Assembly (NCBI GenBank): GCA_049594615.1
Contig: JBMYJR010000009.1
Location: 1 to 64,000 of the forward strand
Length of the DNA: 64,000 nt
Direction of reading: 5' to 3'
Source of the DNA: CAXPZW01 sp049594615
GTDB taxonomy: Bacteria > Bacteroidota > Bacteroidia > Flavobacteriales_D > Sanyastnellaceae
Made by a program: the position numbers and the translations under genes. Of the stretch, positions 43,678 to 52,101 are shown in pieces (the first letter of the stretch is position 1; each line of letters starts with the position of its first letter). The notes under the pieces were generated by a model that did no database searches, was not told the origin of the DNA, and worked only from the letters and a program-made list of their open reading frames with translations.

Positions 43678-44442
43678 GTGCGTCGTCTCTTTCAACGGTT
43701 TACCCAAGACAAACCCCGCCGCGAGCCGGTTTCGCTTTCGGCAGTCGGGGTGGATATGCATTCACACCTGATTCCTGGGGTGGATGACGGTTCCAAGGAA
43801 ATGGACGAAACCCTGGCCATCCTCGAAGGCATGGCAGAGCTCGGGTACGATGGAGTGATCACCACTCCGCACGTCATGAGCGACTTTTACCGCAACAGCT
43901 CCGACACCCTGCGCAAAGGCGCCGACCAAGTGCGCGAAGCGCTCCGCTTGCGCGGCATCAACATGCCTTTTGCAGTCGCCGCCGAATACTATTTGGACGA
44001 GTGGTTTGAAGAGCTATTGGCCGCCAAGGACATCCTGACCTTTGGCGACAACTTTTTGCTGTTTGAGTTGGGGTTTGTGACTCCGCCAGTGATCTTGGCG
44101 CGCGCGCTGTTCAACATGCAATTGGCAGGCTACAAACCCATCCTCGCCCACCCCGAACGCTACCCCTACTGGCACCACGATTTTGAGAAGTACCAAGACT
44201 TGCACGACAAAGGCGTGCTGCTGCAAGTCAACCTCAATTCACTCACCGGGGTGTATTCGCCGCAAGTCAAAAAGGTGGCCGAAAAACTGCTTCGCGCAGG
44301 TATTGTGAGCTTTATTGGCACCGATTGCCACAATGCCAACCACCTCAAGATTTCACGCCAAGCCCGCTACAACCGCGCACTCGGCGAGTGGTTGGAATCC
44401 GGACAATGCCGCAACCGTGAGTTGCTGCAACACTTTGGCTAG
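43678..44442 (+). CDS. CpsB/CapC-like PHP-domain tyrosine phosphatase
   Basis: The 254-residue protein belongs to the PHP-fold manganese-dependent tyrosine phosphatases that control capsule export kinases. Metal ligands are visible in 'VDMHSHLIPGVDDGSK', 'VITTPHVMSDFY', 'LAHPERYPYW' and 'FIGTDCHNANH'. No BY-kinase (Wzc-like) gene is in the window, so its partner must lie elsewhere. Start is GTG 43678. The stop shares CTAG with the convergent gene. Confidence 0.88.
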   Translation: MRRLFQRFTQDKPRREPVSLSAVGVDMHSHLIPGVDDGSKEMDETLAILEGMAELGYDGVITTPHVMSDFYRNSSDTLRKGADQVREALRLRGINMPFAVAAEYYLDEWFEELLAAKDILTFGDNFLLFELGFVTPPVILARALFNMQLAGYKPILAHPERYPYWHHDFEKYQDLHDKGVLLQVNLNSLTGVYSPQVKKVAEKLLRAGIVSFIGTDCHNANHLKISRQARYNRALGEWLESGQCRNRELLQHFG

Positions 44443-45212
44443 CGCACCCCTTCCACAGCGCCCATTCCAAACAGGGCAAAATCGTACTTCACGGGATCCT
44501 CAGGGTCGAATTTGGTCAAGGCTGCGGTGAGTTCTTCCACGGCCTTCCAGTCGTTTTGTTTGCGGGTGAGCAGGCCCAAGTGGCGTGCGACGTTGCCCGT
44601 GTGCACGTCCAATGGCATGCGCAAGGCAGACATGGGAATGCCCTTCCACTGTCCAAAGTCTACCCCAGCTTGGTCGTCGCGGACCATCCAACGCAAGTAC
44701 ATGTTGAGCCGTTTGGCAGCAGACCCCTTGCGCGGGTCCGAGAAGTGCTTGCGCGTGCGCTCCAGGTGGGGCGCATCAAAGAACGCGTCTTTGGCCGCTC
44801 CGATGGTCTCGGCCAGGTTACCGTGCTGGGCAAAACTGGAAGTGAACAGGTCTTCCAACCCACTCCCCCTGCGGTACAACTGGGCCAAGCGCCCGATGAA
44901 AAACAGGGCGTCGTCCCCGTTGAAGGTCCGGTGCACAAAGCCTTCAAAACGGCGCAGGTCCTTCGGCGTGTGTTCCAACAAAAACTGCCGAGGTGCATCG
45001 TCCATGAGCGCGCACAGCTTGGAGGCGCTGTTCAGAATGGTCTTGCGGTTACCCCAAGCGATGGTGGCCGCCAAAAACCCGCTCACCTCAATGTCCACAG
45101 GATCGGTATAGCGGTGGGGCAAACTCACCGGGTCGTCGGCAATGAATCCGGGTTGGTTGAAGGCCTGTACTTTGGCGTTAAGCAGAGCGCACAACTGGGC
45201 TTGGGTAGGCAT
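44439..45212 (-). CDS. TIGR02757 family protein
   Basis: ATG at 45212 gives 257 residues. 'YTDPVDIEVSGFLAATIAWGNRKTIL', 'RTFNGDDALFFIGRLAQLY', 'KRLNMYLRWMVRDD' and 'RMPLDVHTGNVARHLGLLTRKQNDW' mark the conserved TIGR02757 (DUF2400) family of Bacteroidota and relatives. It looks helix-rich, and its function is unknown. The longer frame upstream is not supported. A TACCTTTG box ends four bases before the ATG. Confidence 0.85.
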   Translation of the reverse strand: MPTQAQLCALLNAKVQAFNQPGFIADDPVSLPHRYTDPVDIEVSGFLAATIAWGNRKTILNSASKLCALMDDAPRQFLLEHTPKDLRRFEGFVHRTFNGDDALFFIGRLAQLYRRGSGLEDLFTSSFAQHGNLAETIGAAKDAFFDAPHLERTRKHFSDPRKGSAAKRLNMYLRWMVRDDQAGVDFGQWKGIPMSALRMPLDVHTGNVARHLGLLTRKQNDWKAVEELTAALTKFDPEDPVKYDFALFGMGAVEGVR

Positions 45213-45216
45213 GGGG

Positions 45217-45224
45217 CAAAGGTA
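45217..45224 (-). promoter_or_regulatory. Candidate -7 box of the TIGR02757 gene
   Basis: TACCTTTG on the minus strand ends four bases before the ATG, again implying a leaderless transcript. Confidence 0.45.
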
Positions 45225-45281
45225 GGTGCGCGCGTTCACACTTGTTGTTAGCCGGGGGCAGGAACCGGGGGGCAAATCCGA

Positions 45282-45289
45282 TATCTTTG
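45282..45289 (+). promoter_or_regulatory. Candidate -7 box of the BatA-like gene
   Basis: TATCTTTG, full consensus match, ends six bases before the ATG at 45296. Confidence 0.5.
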
Positions 45290-45295
45290 GCGGTC

Positions 45296-47341
45296 ATGCA
45301 ATTTCTCCATCCGGAAATACTGTGGGCGCTCTCGGCGGTGACCATTCCCATCATCGTCCACCTGTTCAATTTCCGGAAGTTCCGCCGCGTGAAGTTCTCC
45401 AACGTGGCCTTCCTCAATGAAATCAAGCAACAAACCCAAAGCAAGAGCCGGATCAAGCACTTGCTGATTTTGATTGCCCGCATGCTGGCCATCACCGCGG
45501 TGGTGTTTGCCTTTGCCCAACCCTTCTTTCCGAAAGAAGACACTGCAGTTTCCGACGACGCCCAAGCGGTGAGCATCTTCATCGACAACTCCTTTTCTAT
45601 GGAGGCCGAAAACGCGGACGGCCAGCTGCTGGAACTCGCCAAGAACAAAGCGTTGGAGATTGTGGAGGTGTACGCGCCCACCGATCAATTCCAACTGCTG
45701 ACCTCCGATTTTGAAGGCCGCCACCAACGTCTGGTCAACCAGGAAGAAGTCATCGAGTGGATCGAGGAGGTGCAGATTTCGCCCCAAGCTCGTCCGCTGA
45801 GCGAAGTGATGCTGCGCCAACGCGACGCACTGGCCACCAGCGAAAACGCCCGCAAATCAGCGTACATCCTGAGCGATTTGCAGCGCAGCACACACGATGT
45901 GGAGGCCATCCGCCCCGACAGCACCGTTGCCGTGCGCATGGTGCCCAGCGCCGTCGAAAACGCCGCCAACGTCTACATCGATTCGGTGTGGTTTGACACC
46001 CCGGTGCGCCAACTCAACCAAAGCGAACGCCTGAACATTCGCCTGCGCAACACGGCCGAAATCGGACTCGAAAACATCCCCATCAAGCTCACCATTGACG
46101 GCCAGCAAAAGGCCTTGGGCAGCTTTGCGGTGCAGCCGGGACTGGTGACCGACACTGCCCTGTACTTCTCGCACAGCGAACCCGGTTTCAAGCAAGCCCG
46201 CGTGAGCATCGATGACCACCCCATCGTGTTCGACGACGACTTTTACCTCTCGTACCGCGTGGCGCGCCAACTCAAGGTGCTGGAACTCACCGGAAGCGAA
46301 GCCGGTGGCTACTTTGAGAAGGTCTTTGCCGACGACCCCTACTACACCTACAAACGCATTGCCGCCAACCAAGTGGACTACAGCGAACTCGCGGATCAAA
46401 ACCTGCTGCTGTTGAACCAGCTCGGGCGCATCTCCAGCGGTTTGGAAAACGAATTGCTCGCCTTCCTTGACGCCGGCGGATCGGTGGCTTTGGTTCCTGC
46501 AGAAAATGCGGAACTGACCTCTTACAGCCGTTTGCTTGCGGCCATTGGCGCTGCCCCCATTGCTGGCCGCCAAGCCTCGGAAACCAAAGTGGCCTCGATC
46601 AACCTGGACCACCCGCTGTACCGCGGCATCTTCGAGGCCATGCCCTCGAACGTGGACTTGCCCAAGGCCCGCATCTGGTATGGCCGCACCCCTGACAGCC
46701 GCAGCGGCGAACAGCGCCTGTTGGACCTGCAGAACGGCCAACCGTTCTTCAGCCGCATTCCGCGCGGTGAAGGGCATTTGTACTGGATTGCCTCTCCGCT
46801 CAGCCCTGCCGGCGGATCGTTTGCCCAGCACGCCTTCTTTGTGACCTCAGCGCTGCGCATGGCCGAATTCAGCCAGCCGTCGTCTCCGCTGTATTACACC
46901 ATTGGTGCAGAAAGCGCCATCACCCTGCGCAACCAGCAAGCCCCGGGCGACCAGGTTTTCCGCATGCAGCACGCCGGCAACAACCTGGAATTCCTCCCCG
47001 AAAACCGCCGCGTGGCCAGCAGCACCGAGCTCTTTCCCCGTCAACAGGAATTGGTGGCGGGCAACTACCACATCACCTTGGGTGCCGAAAAGGTGGGCGT
47101 GGCGAGCTTCAACTATTCCCGTTCGGAGAGTGCGCTAGACACCTATTCCAAGGGCGGGTTCCGCGAAGCGCTAGACGCAGCCAACTTGGGCGCCTTCAGC
47201 ATCTTGGACGGCGACCTGGAAACCCTGCGCAAACAAGTAGCCGAATTGGACAGCGGATTTCAGATGTGGTATTCATTTATCATCTTAGCGCTGATTTTCC
47301 TGGCCATCGAGATCCTGTTGATCAAGTTCTGGCCCCGGTAG
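45296..47341 (+). CDS. BatA-domain/VWA-like membrane protein
   Basis: The 681-residue protein starts with the Bacteroidota BatA N-terminal region ('MQFLHPEILWALSAVTIPIIVHLFNFRKFR' region), two membrane helices (about 8-25 and 56-76), a VWA-like domain with the metal-site start 'SIFIDNSFSMEAE' (DxSxS), a long periplasmic part, and a C-terminal helix ('WYSFIILALIFLAIEILLIKF'). Such proteins often sit near MoxR/Bat systems, but no MoxR ATPase is here. Role in envelope quality or cell shape is only inference. Confidence 0.87.
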   Translation: MQFLHPEILWALSAVTIPIIVHLFNFRKFRRVKFSNVAFLNEIKQQTQSKSRIKHLLILIARMLAITAVVFAFAQPFFPKEDTAVSDDAQAVSIFIDNSFSMEAENADGQLLELAKNKALEIVEVYAPTDQFQLLTSDFEGRHQRLVNQEEVIEWIEEVQISPQARPLSEVMLRQRDALATSENARKSAYILSDLQRSTHDVEAIRPDSTVAVRMVPSAVENAANVYIDSVWFDTPVRQLNQSERLNIRLRNTAEIGLENIPIKLTIDGQQKALGSFAVQPGLVTDTALYFSHSEPGFKQARVSIDDHPIVFDDDFYLSYRVARQLKVLELTGSEAGGYFEKVFADDPYYTYKRIAANQVDYSELADQNLLLLNQLGRISSGLENELLAFLDAGGSVALVPAENAELTSYSRLLAAIGAAPIAGRQASETKVASINLDHPLYRGIFEAMPSNVDLPKARIWYGRTPDSRSGEQRLLDLQNGQPFFSRIPRGEGHLYWIASPLSPAGGSFAQHAFFVTSALRMAEFSQPSSPLYYTIGAESAITLRNQQAPGDQVFRMQHAGNNLEFLPENRRVASSTELFPRQQELVAGNYHITLGAEKVGVASFNYSRSESALDTYSKGGFREALDAANLGAFSILDGDLETLRKQVAELDSGFQMWYSFIILALIFLAIEILLIKFWPR

Positions 47342-47356
47342 TCCAACTTCTTCGGT

Positions 47357-48604
47357 ATGAAACAGCTCATCCAAGGCGCGGTCATCGCCGACCCGCGCTC
47401 GCCCCACCACGGCAAAAAACGCGATCTGCTGATCGCCAGCGGACGCATTGAGGAAGTCGCCGCCAAAATCACCGATGTGCCCAAGCACGTGGTGCGCGAA
47501 AAAGGCCTCCACGTGTCCCCTGGCTGGGTGGACATGGCCGCCCAATTCTGCGATCCCGGTGAAGAGTGGAAAGAAGACTTACACACCGGACTGGACGCCG
47601 CCGCCGCAGGTGGTTTCACCGGCGTGGTGGCGATGCCCGCCACCCACCCCCCGGTCTCCTGCAAAGCCGCCGTCGAATATGCCTTGCGTAAAGCCCAAGG
47701 GCACCGCACCCAGCTGCTGGTGGCCGGCACACTCTCGGCCGACCGCAACGGACGCCAACTGTCTGAGATGGCCGATATGCACCGAGCCGGAGCTGTGGCC
47801 TTTACCGACTACAAACGGCCGGTCAACCGCACCGAACTCATGACCCGCGCGCTGGACTATGCCCGCGGCTTCAATGGACTTATCCTCAGCTTCCCATGGG
47901 ACGACGGTGTGGCCTCCAAAGGCGTCATGCACGAAGGCCCCATGAGCGTATCGCTTGGCTTGCAAGGATTGCCCAGCTTGAGTGAAGAGCTTCGCCTCTC
48001 GCGCGATTTGGATTTGCTCCGCTACACCGGGGGACGTATGCATGTGCTGCTGGTGAGCTCGGCCCGATCGGTGGCACTGATCAAGGCCGCAAAGAAAGAA
48101 GGGTTGCAGGTGACGTGCGGCGTATCGGCCCACCACCTGTTCTTCAGTGATGAGGCCCTGAGCGGGTTTGACACCCAACACAAAGTGCTGCCCCCCTACC
48201 GCGGCAATGCCGACGTAAAGGCGTTGCGCAAAGCGGTGTTGGACGGCACCATTGATGTGGTCTGTTCAGACCACTCTCCACAAGACATCGAGAGCAAAGC
48301 CCGCGAGTTCGAATACGCGGACTGGGGATTTGCCAGCATCGAAACCACCTACCCCGCGCTACAAACCGCCTTGAGCGAAAAATGCTCGCCTGAGTTGGTG
48401 GCCGAACGTATGGCACTGGCACCGCGCCGAATCCTGGGGCAAGAAGCTCCTGTGATCGAGGCGGGCGCCCCGGCCAACCTGACCCTCTTCAACCCCACCG
48501 GAAGCACAGCGGTCAACGCCGCCAAATTGGCTTCAAAATCCACCCTCAGTCCCTTTGACGGGCACACCCTCGACGGGCACGTGGTGGATGTGATTCGTGG
48601 TTAA
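47357..48604 (+). CDS. Dihydroorotase-like protein lacking the HxH metal motif
   Basis: The 415-residue protein has the class I dihydroorotase fold: 'AGGFTGVVAMPATHPPVSCKAAVEY', 'SAHHLFFSDEAL', 'VCSDHSPQDIESKAREFEYADWG' and 'LAPRRILGQ'. However, the N-terminal HxH-F-R signature is changed to 'GWVDMAAQFCDPGEE', with Ala61, Gln63 and Cys65. Without this motif normal binuclear catalysis is doubtful. I recall similar proteins in other Bacteroidota, so it may be a conserved non-catalytic or altered paralogue, like the PyrX partner of aspartate transcarbamoylase. Calling it pyrC would overstate the case. Confidence 0.85.
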   Translation: MKQLIQGAVIADPRSPHHGKKRDLLIASGRIEEVAAKITDVPKHVVREKGLHVSPGWVDMAAQFCDPGEEWKEDLHTGLDAAAAGGFTGVVAMPATHPPVSCKAAVEYALRKAQGHRTQLLVAGTLSADRNGRQLSEMADMHRAGAVAFTDYKRPVNRTELMTRALDYARGFNGLILSFPWDDGVASKGVMHEGPMSVSLGLQGLPSLSEELRLSRDLDLLRYTGGRMHVLLVSSARSVALIKAAKKEGLQVTCGVSAHHLFFSDEALSGFDTQHKVLPPYRGNADVKALRKAVLDGTIDVVCSDHSPQDIESKAREFEYADWGFASIETTYPALQTALSEKCSPELVAERMALAPRRILGQEAPVIEAGAPANLTLFNPTGSTAVNAAKLASKSTLSPFDGHTLDGHVVDVIRG

Positions 48605-48915
48605 GCTTCGCCTTTAGGCCCGCCAAAGTGCATGGGCATCTTCACCTCCGGTGAGGCCACGTCCTTGATGGGGCCGTGCTGGTTCTCGTACTTGTTCAAG
48701 TTGTCGTTCAACGCACGCATCAAACGCTTGGCGTGTTGCGGGGTTAGAATCATGCGCGACTGCACGCGCGCCTTGGGCATGCCCGGCATCATGCGGATAA
48801 AATCCAGCACAAATTCGGTGGGAGAATGAGTGATCACCGCGAGGTTGGCGTAGGTGCCTTCTGCCAATTCCTCGGGCAGATCAATGGTGAGTTGGGGTTT
48901 CGTGTTTTCAGCCAT
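48601..48915 (-). CDS. DUF3467 domain protein
   Basis: This 104-residue acidic-to-neutral protein matches DUF3467: 'DLPEELAEGTYANLAVITHSPTEFVLDFIRMMPG' region and 'SRMILTPQHAKRLMRALNDNLNKYE'. The family is small, widespread and uncharacterised. The stop shares TTAA with the convergent dihydroorotase-like gene. A TAAATTCG box ends four bases upstream of the ATG. Confidence 0.88.
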   Translation of the reverse strand: MAENTKPQLTIDLPEELAEGTYANLAVITHSPTEFVLDFIRMMPGMPKARVQSRMILTPQHAKRLMRALNDNLNKYENQHGPIKDVASPEVKMPMHFGGPKGEA

Positions 48916-48919
48916 GGGG

Positions 48920-48927
48920 CGAATTTA
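48920..48927 (-). promoter_or_regulatory. Candidate -7 box of the DUF3467 gene
   Basis: TAAATTCG on the minus strand ends four bases before the start codon. Confidence 0.4.
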
Positions 48928-49632
48928 CGGGTTGAGTACAATGGGCAGCAGCTCTTGGAGGTGCTGCACTTCATAACGCGGCTTGCTTTTGTGCGGAATG
49001 GCCTTGGGGTTGAAGTACACTCCGTGGATGCCCACTTTTTGAGCGCCCAGCACATCCACTTGCAAGTCGTCGCCCACCATCAAGCACTCTTCGGGACGGG
49101 CCCAGTGGGCGTCCATCACCGTGGTAAAGGCATTCGGGTGGGGCTTTTTGACCCCAAGGGTTTCGGGGGAGTAGAATTTGTCGAAGAAGCGGTCCAAGCC
49201 CGAGCACGCCAGCTTGATGACCTGCACTTCTTCAAATCCATTGGTCAACAGATGCAACGCAACGCCACGGTCTTGCAAGGAGGTCAGCATCTCTACCGCG
49301 CCTTCGAACAAATGCGGTTGTCTGGGCGCGCGATCCAGGTACGCATCGGCCAAGTCGGGAATCAGGTCCAAGCGATCTTCACCGATGTCCACAAAGGCGC
49401 GGCGGAAACGTTCCACGCGCAGGGTCTCCTTGTCCATGTTGCCTTTGCGGTACAGTTGCCAGCAGTTGTTGTTGTGCCGCTGGTAGCGCTTGAAGAACAC
49501 CTCAAACGGCGTTTCGTCGGCCGCGCCCAGCGCAAACTCGGCGTAGAGTTCAACCAGCGCAGCCCGGGAGTTGCGCTCAAAGTCCCACAACGTGTGGTCG
49601 AGGTCGAAAATGACGTGGGGATATCGGGGCAT
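48925..49632 (-). CDS. YjjG-family HAD nucleotidase
   Basis: The 235-residue HAD-superfamily protein resembles YjjG, which dephosphorylates non-canonical pyrimidine nucleotides. Motif I is 'VIFDLDHTLWDFE', motif II 'LLTNG', motif III Lys in 'GVKKPHPNAF', and motif IV 'CLMVGDDLQVDVLGA'. The start ATG at 49632 overlaps the stop of the upstream membrane-protein gene by ATGA. upp, a pyrimidine salvage gene, is two genes upstream. Confidence 0.9.
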   Translation of the reverse strand: MPRYPHVIFDLDHTLWDFERNSRAALVELYAEFALGAADETPFEVFFKRYQRHNNNCWQLYRKGNMDKETLRVERFRRAFVDIGEDRLDLIPDLADAYLDRAPRQPHLFEGAVEMLTSLQDRGVALHLLTNGFEEVQVIKLACSGLDRFFDKFYSPETLGVKKPHPNAFTTVMDAHWARPEECLMVGDDLQVDVLGAQKVGIHGVYFNPKAIPHKSKPRYEVQHLQELLPIVLNP

Positions 49633-50096
49633 CAAAACAGCAGTTTAACCAGGTATGAAAGTCCGGTGAGTACCACGGCCCAAGCGGCAAAGGCCATCAC
49701 CAGAAATGCCATGGTGGTGTTGGACCGGTAATACCGCGCTGCCAGCAAAGAAGAGATGGGCACCGAAATCAGTCCACAAATCAACAACAAACCTGTGAGG
49801 CCATAGCGCCCTCGGATGCGCGCAATGAACCGCGACCCGCGCGAAAAGCGTTTGCGCGGCTTGGTGCGGTTGGAATCCAGGTAGGCAAACAGGCGTTCAC
49901 CAAACGAATAAAACAGCAAGACTCCAAGGGCCGCACCGGTGGTGGTGATGCCCACAATTTCCAGAAAGGACCAGTCGTGGCCCAGCCAGCTGTCCTGGTC
50001 TGCTGCCGTGGAGGCCATCATCAAACTGGGGGTGAACAGGAACTTCACAATGCTCATGCCCCACCATGCCAATATGAGCAGCAGGTATTTGGTCAT
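49632..50096 (-). CDS. Small integral membrane protein
   Basis: The 154-residue protein shows about four hydrophobic helices (3-28, 45-65, 100-120, 128-150) with a basic cytoplasmic loop ('NRTKPRKRFSRGSRFIARIRGR' region). I do not recognise the family with certainty; the layout recalls small SNARE-associated-like or exporter proteins. It is wedged between upp (no gap) and yjjG (ATGA overlap). Confidence 0.65.
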   Translation of the reverse strand: MTKYLLLILAWWGMSIVKFLFTPSLMMASTAADQDSWLGHDWSFLEIVGITTTGAALGVLLFYSFGERLFAYLDSNRTKPRKRFSRGSRFIARIRGRYGLTGLLLICGLISVPISSLLAARYYRSNTTMAFLVMAFAAWAVVLTGLSYLVKLLF

Positions 50097-50747
50097 CTAT
50101 GCGTCTTTGGGTCCAAAGGCCAGGTCTCCAGCGTCGCCGAGGCCTGGCACGATGTAAGCCTTGGCAGTGAGTTCATCGTCCACGTCGCCCACCCATATGC
50201 GGGCATCGCCGGGTACGTGTTGGCGCACGTACTGCAAGCCCTCGCGGCTGGCAATGGCCGACACAATGTGCACGTGCAGGGGCGTGCCCTTGGCCAGCAG
50301 CGCCTTGTAGGCCAGAATCATAGAGCGGCCAGTGGCGATCATGGGGTCCACCAAGATCAAGGTCTTGCCTTCCAGCGTAGGGCTGGAGATGTATTCCAAA
50401 CGAATGTCAAATTCGTCGTCCTCGGTGTACTTGCGGTAGGCCGATACAAAGGCGCTGCCCGCATCGTCGAGTACGTTCAACACGCCCGTGTGCAACGGCA
50501 ATCCAGCGCGCAGGATGGTGGCCACCACCACATCATTTGAAGGCAGAGTCACACCTGCACTGCCCAACGGGGTGGTCACCTCGTGGGCACCCGTCGCAAA
50601 CGTCTTGGAAATCTCGTAGGCCGCCACTTCTCCAATCCGCTCCAAATTGCGGCGGAAGCGCATGCGGTCGCGTTGGATGTGTTCGTCGCGCAATTCGGCG
50701 AGGTAACGGTTGAGAACAGAAGGGTGCTGGGTGAATTGATGGACCAT
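50097..50747 (-). CDS. upp: Uracil phosphoribosyltransferase
   Basis: Upp makes UMP from uracil and PRPP. ATG at 50747 gives 216 residues. 'HPSVLNRYLAELRD', 'VATILRAGLPLHTGVL', the PRPP loop 'LVDPMIATGRSMI', and the uracil-binding end 'AKAYIVPGLGDAGDLAFG' are all present. The upstream in-frame extension lacks similarity. Confidence 0.94.
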   Translation of the reverse strand: MVHQFTQHPSVLNRYLAELRDEHIQRDRMRFRRNLERIGEVAAYEISKTFATGAHEVTTPLGSAGVTLPSNDVVVATILRAGLPLHTGVLNVLDDAGSAFVSAYRKYTEDDEFDIRLEYISSPTLEGKTLILVDPMIATGRSMILAYKALLAKGTPLHVHIVSAIASREGLQYVRQHVPGDARIWVGDVDDELTAKAYIVPGLGDAGDLAFGPKDA

Positions 50748-50811
50748 CTCGATACGGGGAAAGTACGACAGCCGGGGCTGCGCGCGGGTTAATGCTTGCA
50801 AAAAACAGAAA

Positions 50812-52101
50812 TCAGGAGATCGGACCTACTGCGGCGAGCACCTTTTCCGGAACATGGCTCCAGCCTTTCCAATGCTTCCAGTTGCTCCAAGCCTCGTTGT
50901 GCCACAACAACTCCAGGGTGCCTCTTACTGCACGCACCTCCTTGGCCAGTGCCGCAGCGGCTGCAATCGTGGCTTCAGGATCCAAATGCAGGTAACGCAC
51001 AGCGGTGGTGTCCATAAAGGCGGTTGGATGCAACATCAACGGGGTCAACACTTCTGCTTTGAGGTCAAAAAACGGCAAGGGCGTGCAGCTTCCGGTGCGG
51101 AACCCAAAGGCATCCGCATAGCCCATGGTGTGGTCGTGCCGCAGGCCTTGGTGCGCCAAACGAGCAAAGGCTTCGGGGAAACGGCCCCGCAGATAATGGT
51201 AGCGGGTGTGGTCCACCTGTCCCAACTTCAGATCGGCCACGCGGCCAATCTCCAGCGCCAGACGCTCGGCGCTTTCGGCAGCACGGTAACCGGGGTGCGC
51301 GCCCACCTCGGCGCGATCGGCAAGTTCAAGCACCAGCGCGCGCAATGCAGGGCGGCGGTGCGACAGATTGATGTCGTGCGGCCGGTCAAAGTCGGCCACC
51401 AAAAAGAAAAACAGCGGCGGGATGCTGTGGCGAGCGTGCTCCTGCAGAATGGTTTCGTAAGTGTCGAACGGATCGGGCTGCTTGCCGCGGAGCACTTGCC
51501 AACGCTGGCGTCGGTTGGCTGCATCGCCCCGTTTGAGGTCTCCCCAAAAACCACCCAAGGTGCGCTTGAATCCTTTGCCACGGTATGCATAGGCGCTGTC
51601 CACGTCCACAGTGCTTAACACGTTGTACGTGCGGGTCGGGAAGGTCAGGTCTGCAAACGCTGCGCTGAGTTCTGTAGCGAGCGCCTGCGCCCAACCGTCA
51701 ATCAACGGCCGATCCAAACACCCGTGGCGCCCCATCCAGCTTTCAGCAGCAGGGAAACGCCCGTGCTGGTCGCGCTTCGGGCGGCCATACTCCTCCATGC
51801 GGGCGGCCAGGAAGACCACTGCACCGAGCAGATCAAACCCAATGCCTCCCTCGGTAGGACCCAGGGTGGGCCAACCGTGCCACGACGGACCGGGCGCAGG
51901 ATCGGATTCAACCACACCCAATTGGCCCAGCGCTGTGGGCATGATGTGCAATCCAGGTCCCTCACGTTTAGCCGCATAACAGAGATGCGCTTCTTCGGGA
52001 GCAGTCACCCAGGTGTGCCCCACCTCCAACACGTGCGTAAACACGCAGGCTGCGGCAAAGCGCAAGCGGTGGTTGACATCTGGGGACCAAAGGCGAATCA
52101 T
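50812..52101 (-). CDS. Polysaccharide deacetylase-like protein (DUF7033 type)
   Basis: The 429-residue protein has an N-terminal ~170-residue region seen in Bacteroidota deacetylase-like proteins, then a NodB-like part: 'VLSTVDVDSAYAYRGKG' (Asp pair), 'AEVGAHPGYRA' (His), and 'LRHDHTMGYADAFGFRTGSCTPLPFFDL'. It has no signal peptide. It overlaps wecB by ATGA, which links it to the nucleotide-sugar or surface polysaccharide pathway. The actual substrate is unknown. Confidence 0.82.
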   Translation of the reverse strand: MIRLWSPDVNHRLRFAAACVFTHVLEVGHTWVTAPEEAHLCYAAKREGPGLHIMPTALGQLGVVESDPAPGPSWHGWPTLGPTEGGIGFDLLGAVVFLAARMEEYGRPKRDQHGRFPAAESWMGRHGCLDRPLIDGWAQALATELSAAFADLTFPTRTYNVLSTVDVDSAYAYRGKGFKRTLGGFWGDLKRGDAANRRQRWQVLRGKQPDPFDTYETILQEHARHSIPPLFFFLVADFDRPHDINLSHRRPALRALVLELADRAEVGAHPGYRAAESAERLALEIGRVADLKLGQVDHTRYHYLRGRFPEAFARLAHQGLRHDHTMGYADAFGFRTGSCTPLPFFDLKAEVLTPLMLHPTAFMDTTAVRYLHLDPEATIAAAAALAKEVRAVRGTLELLWHNEAWSNWKHWKGWSHVPEKVLAAVGPIS

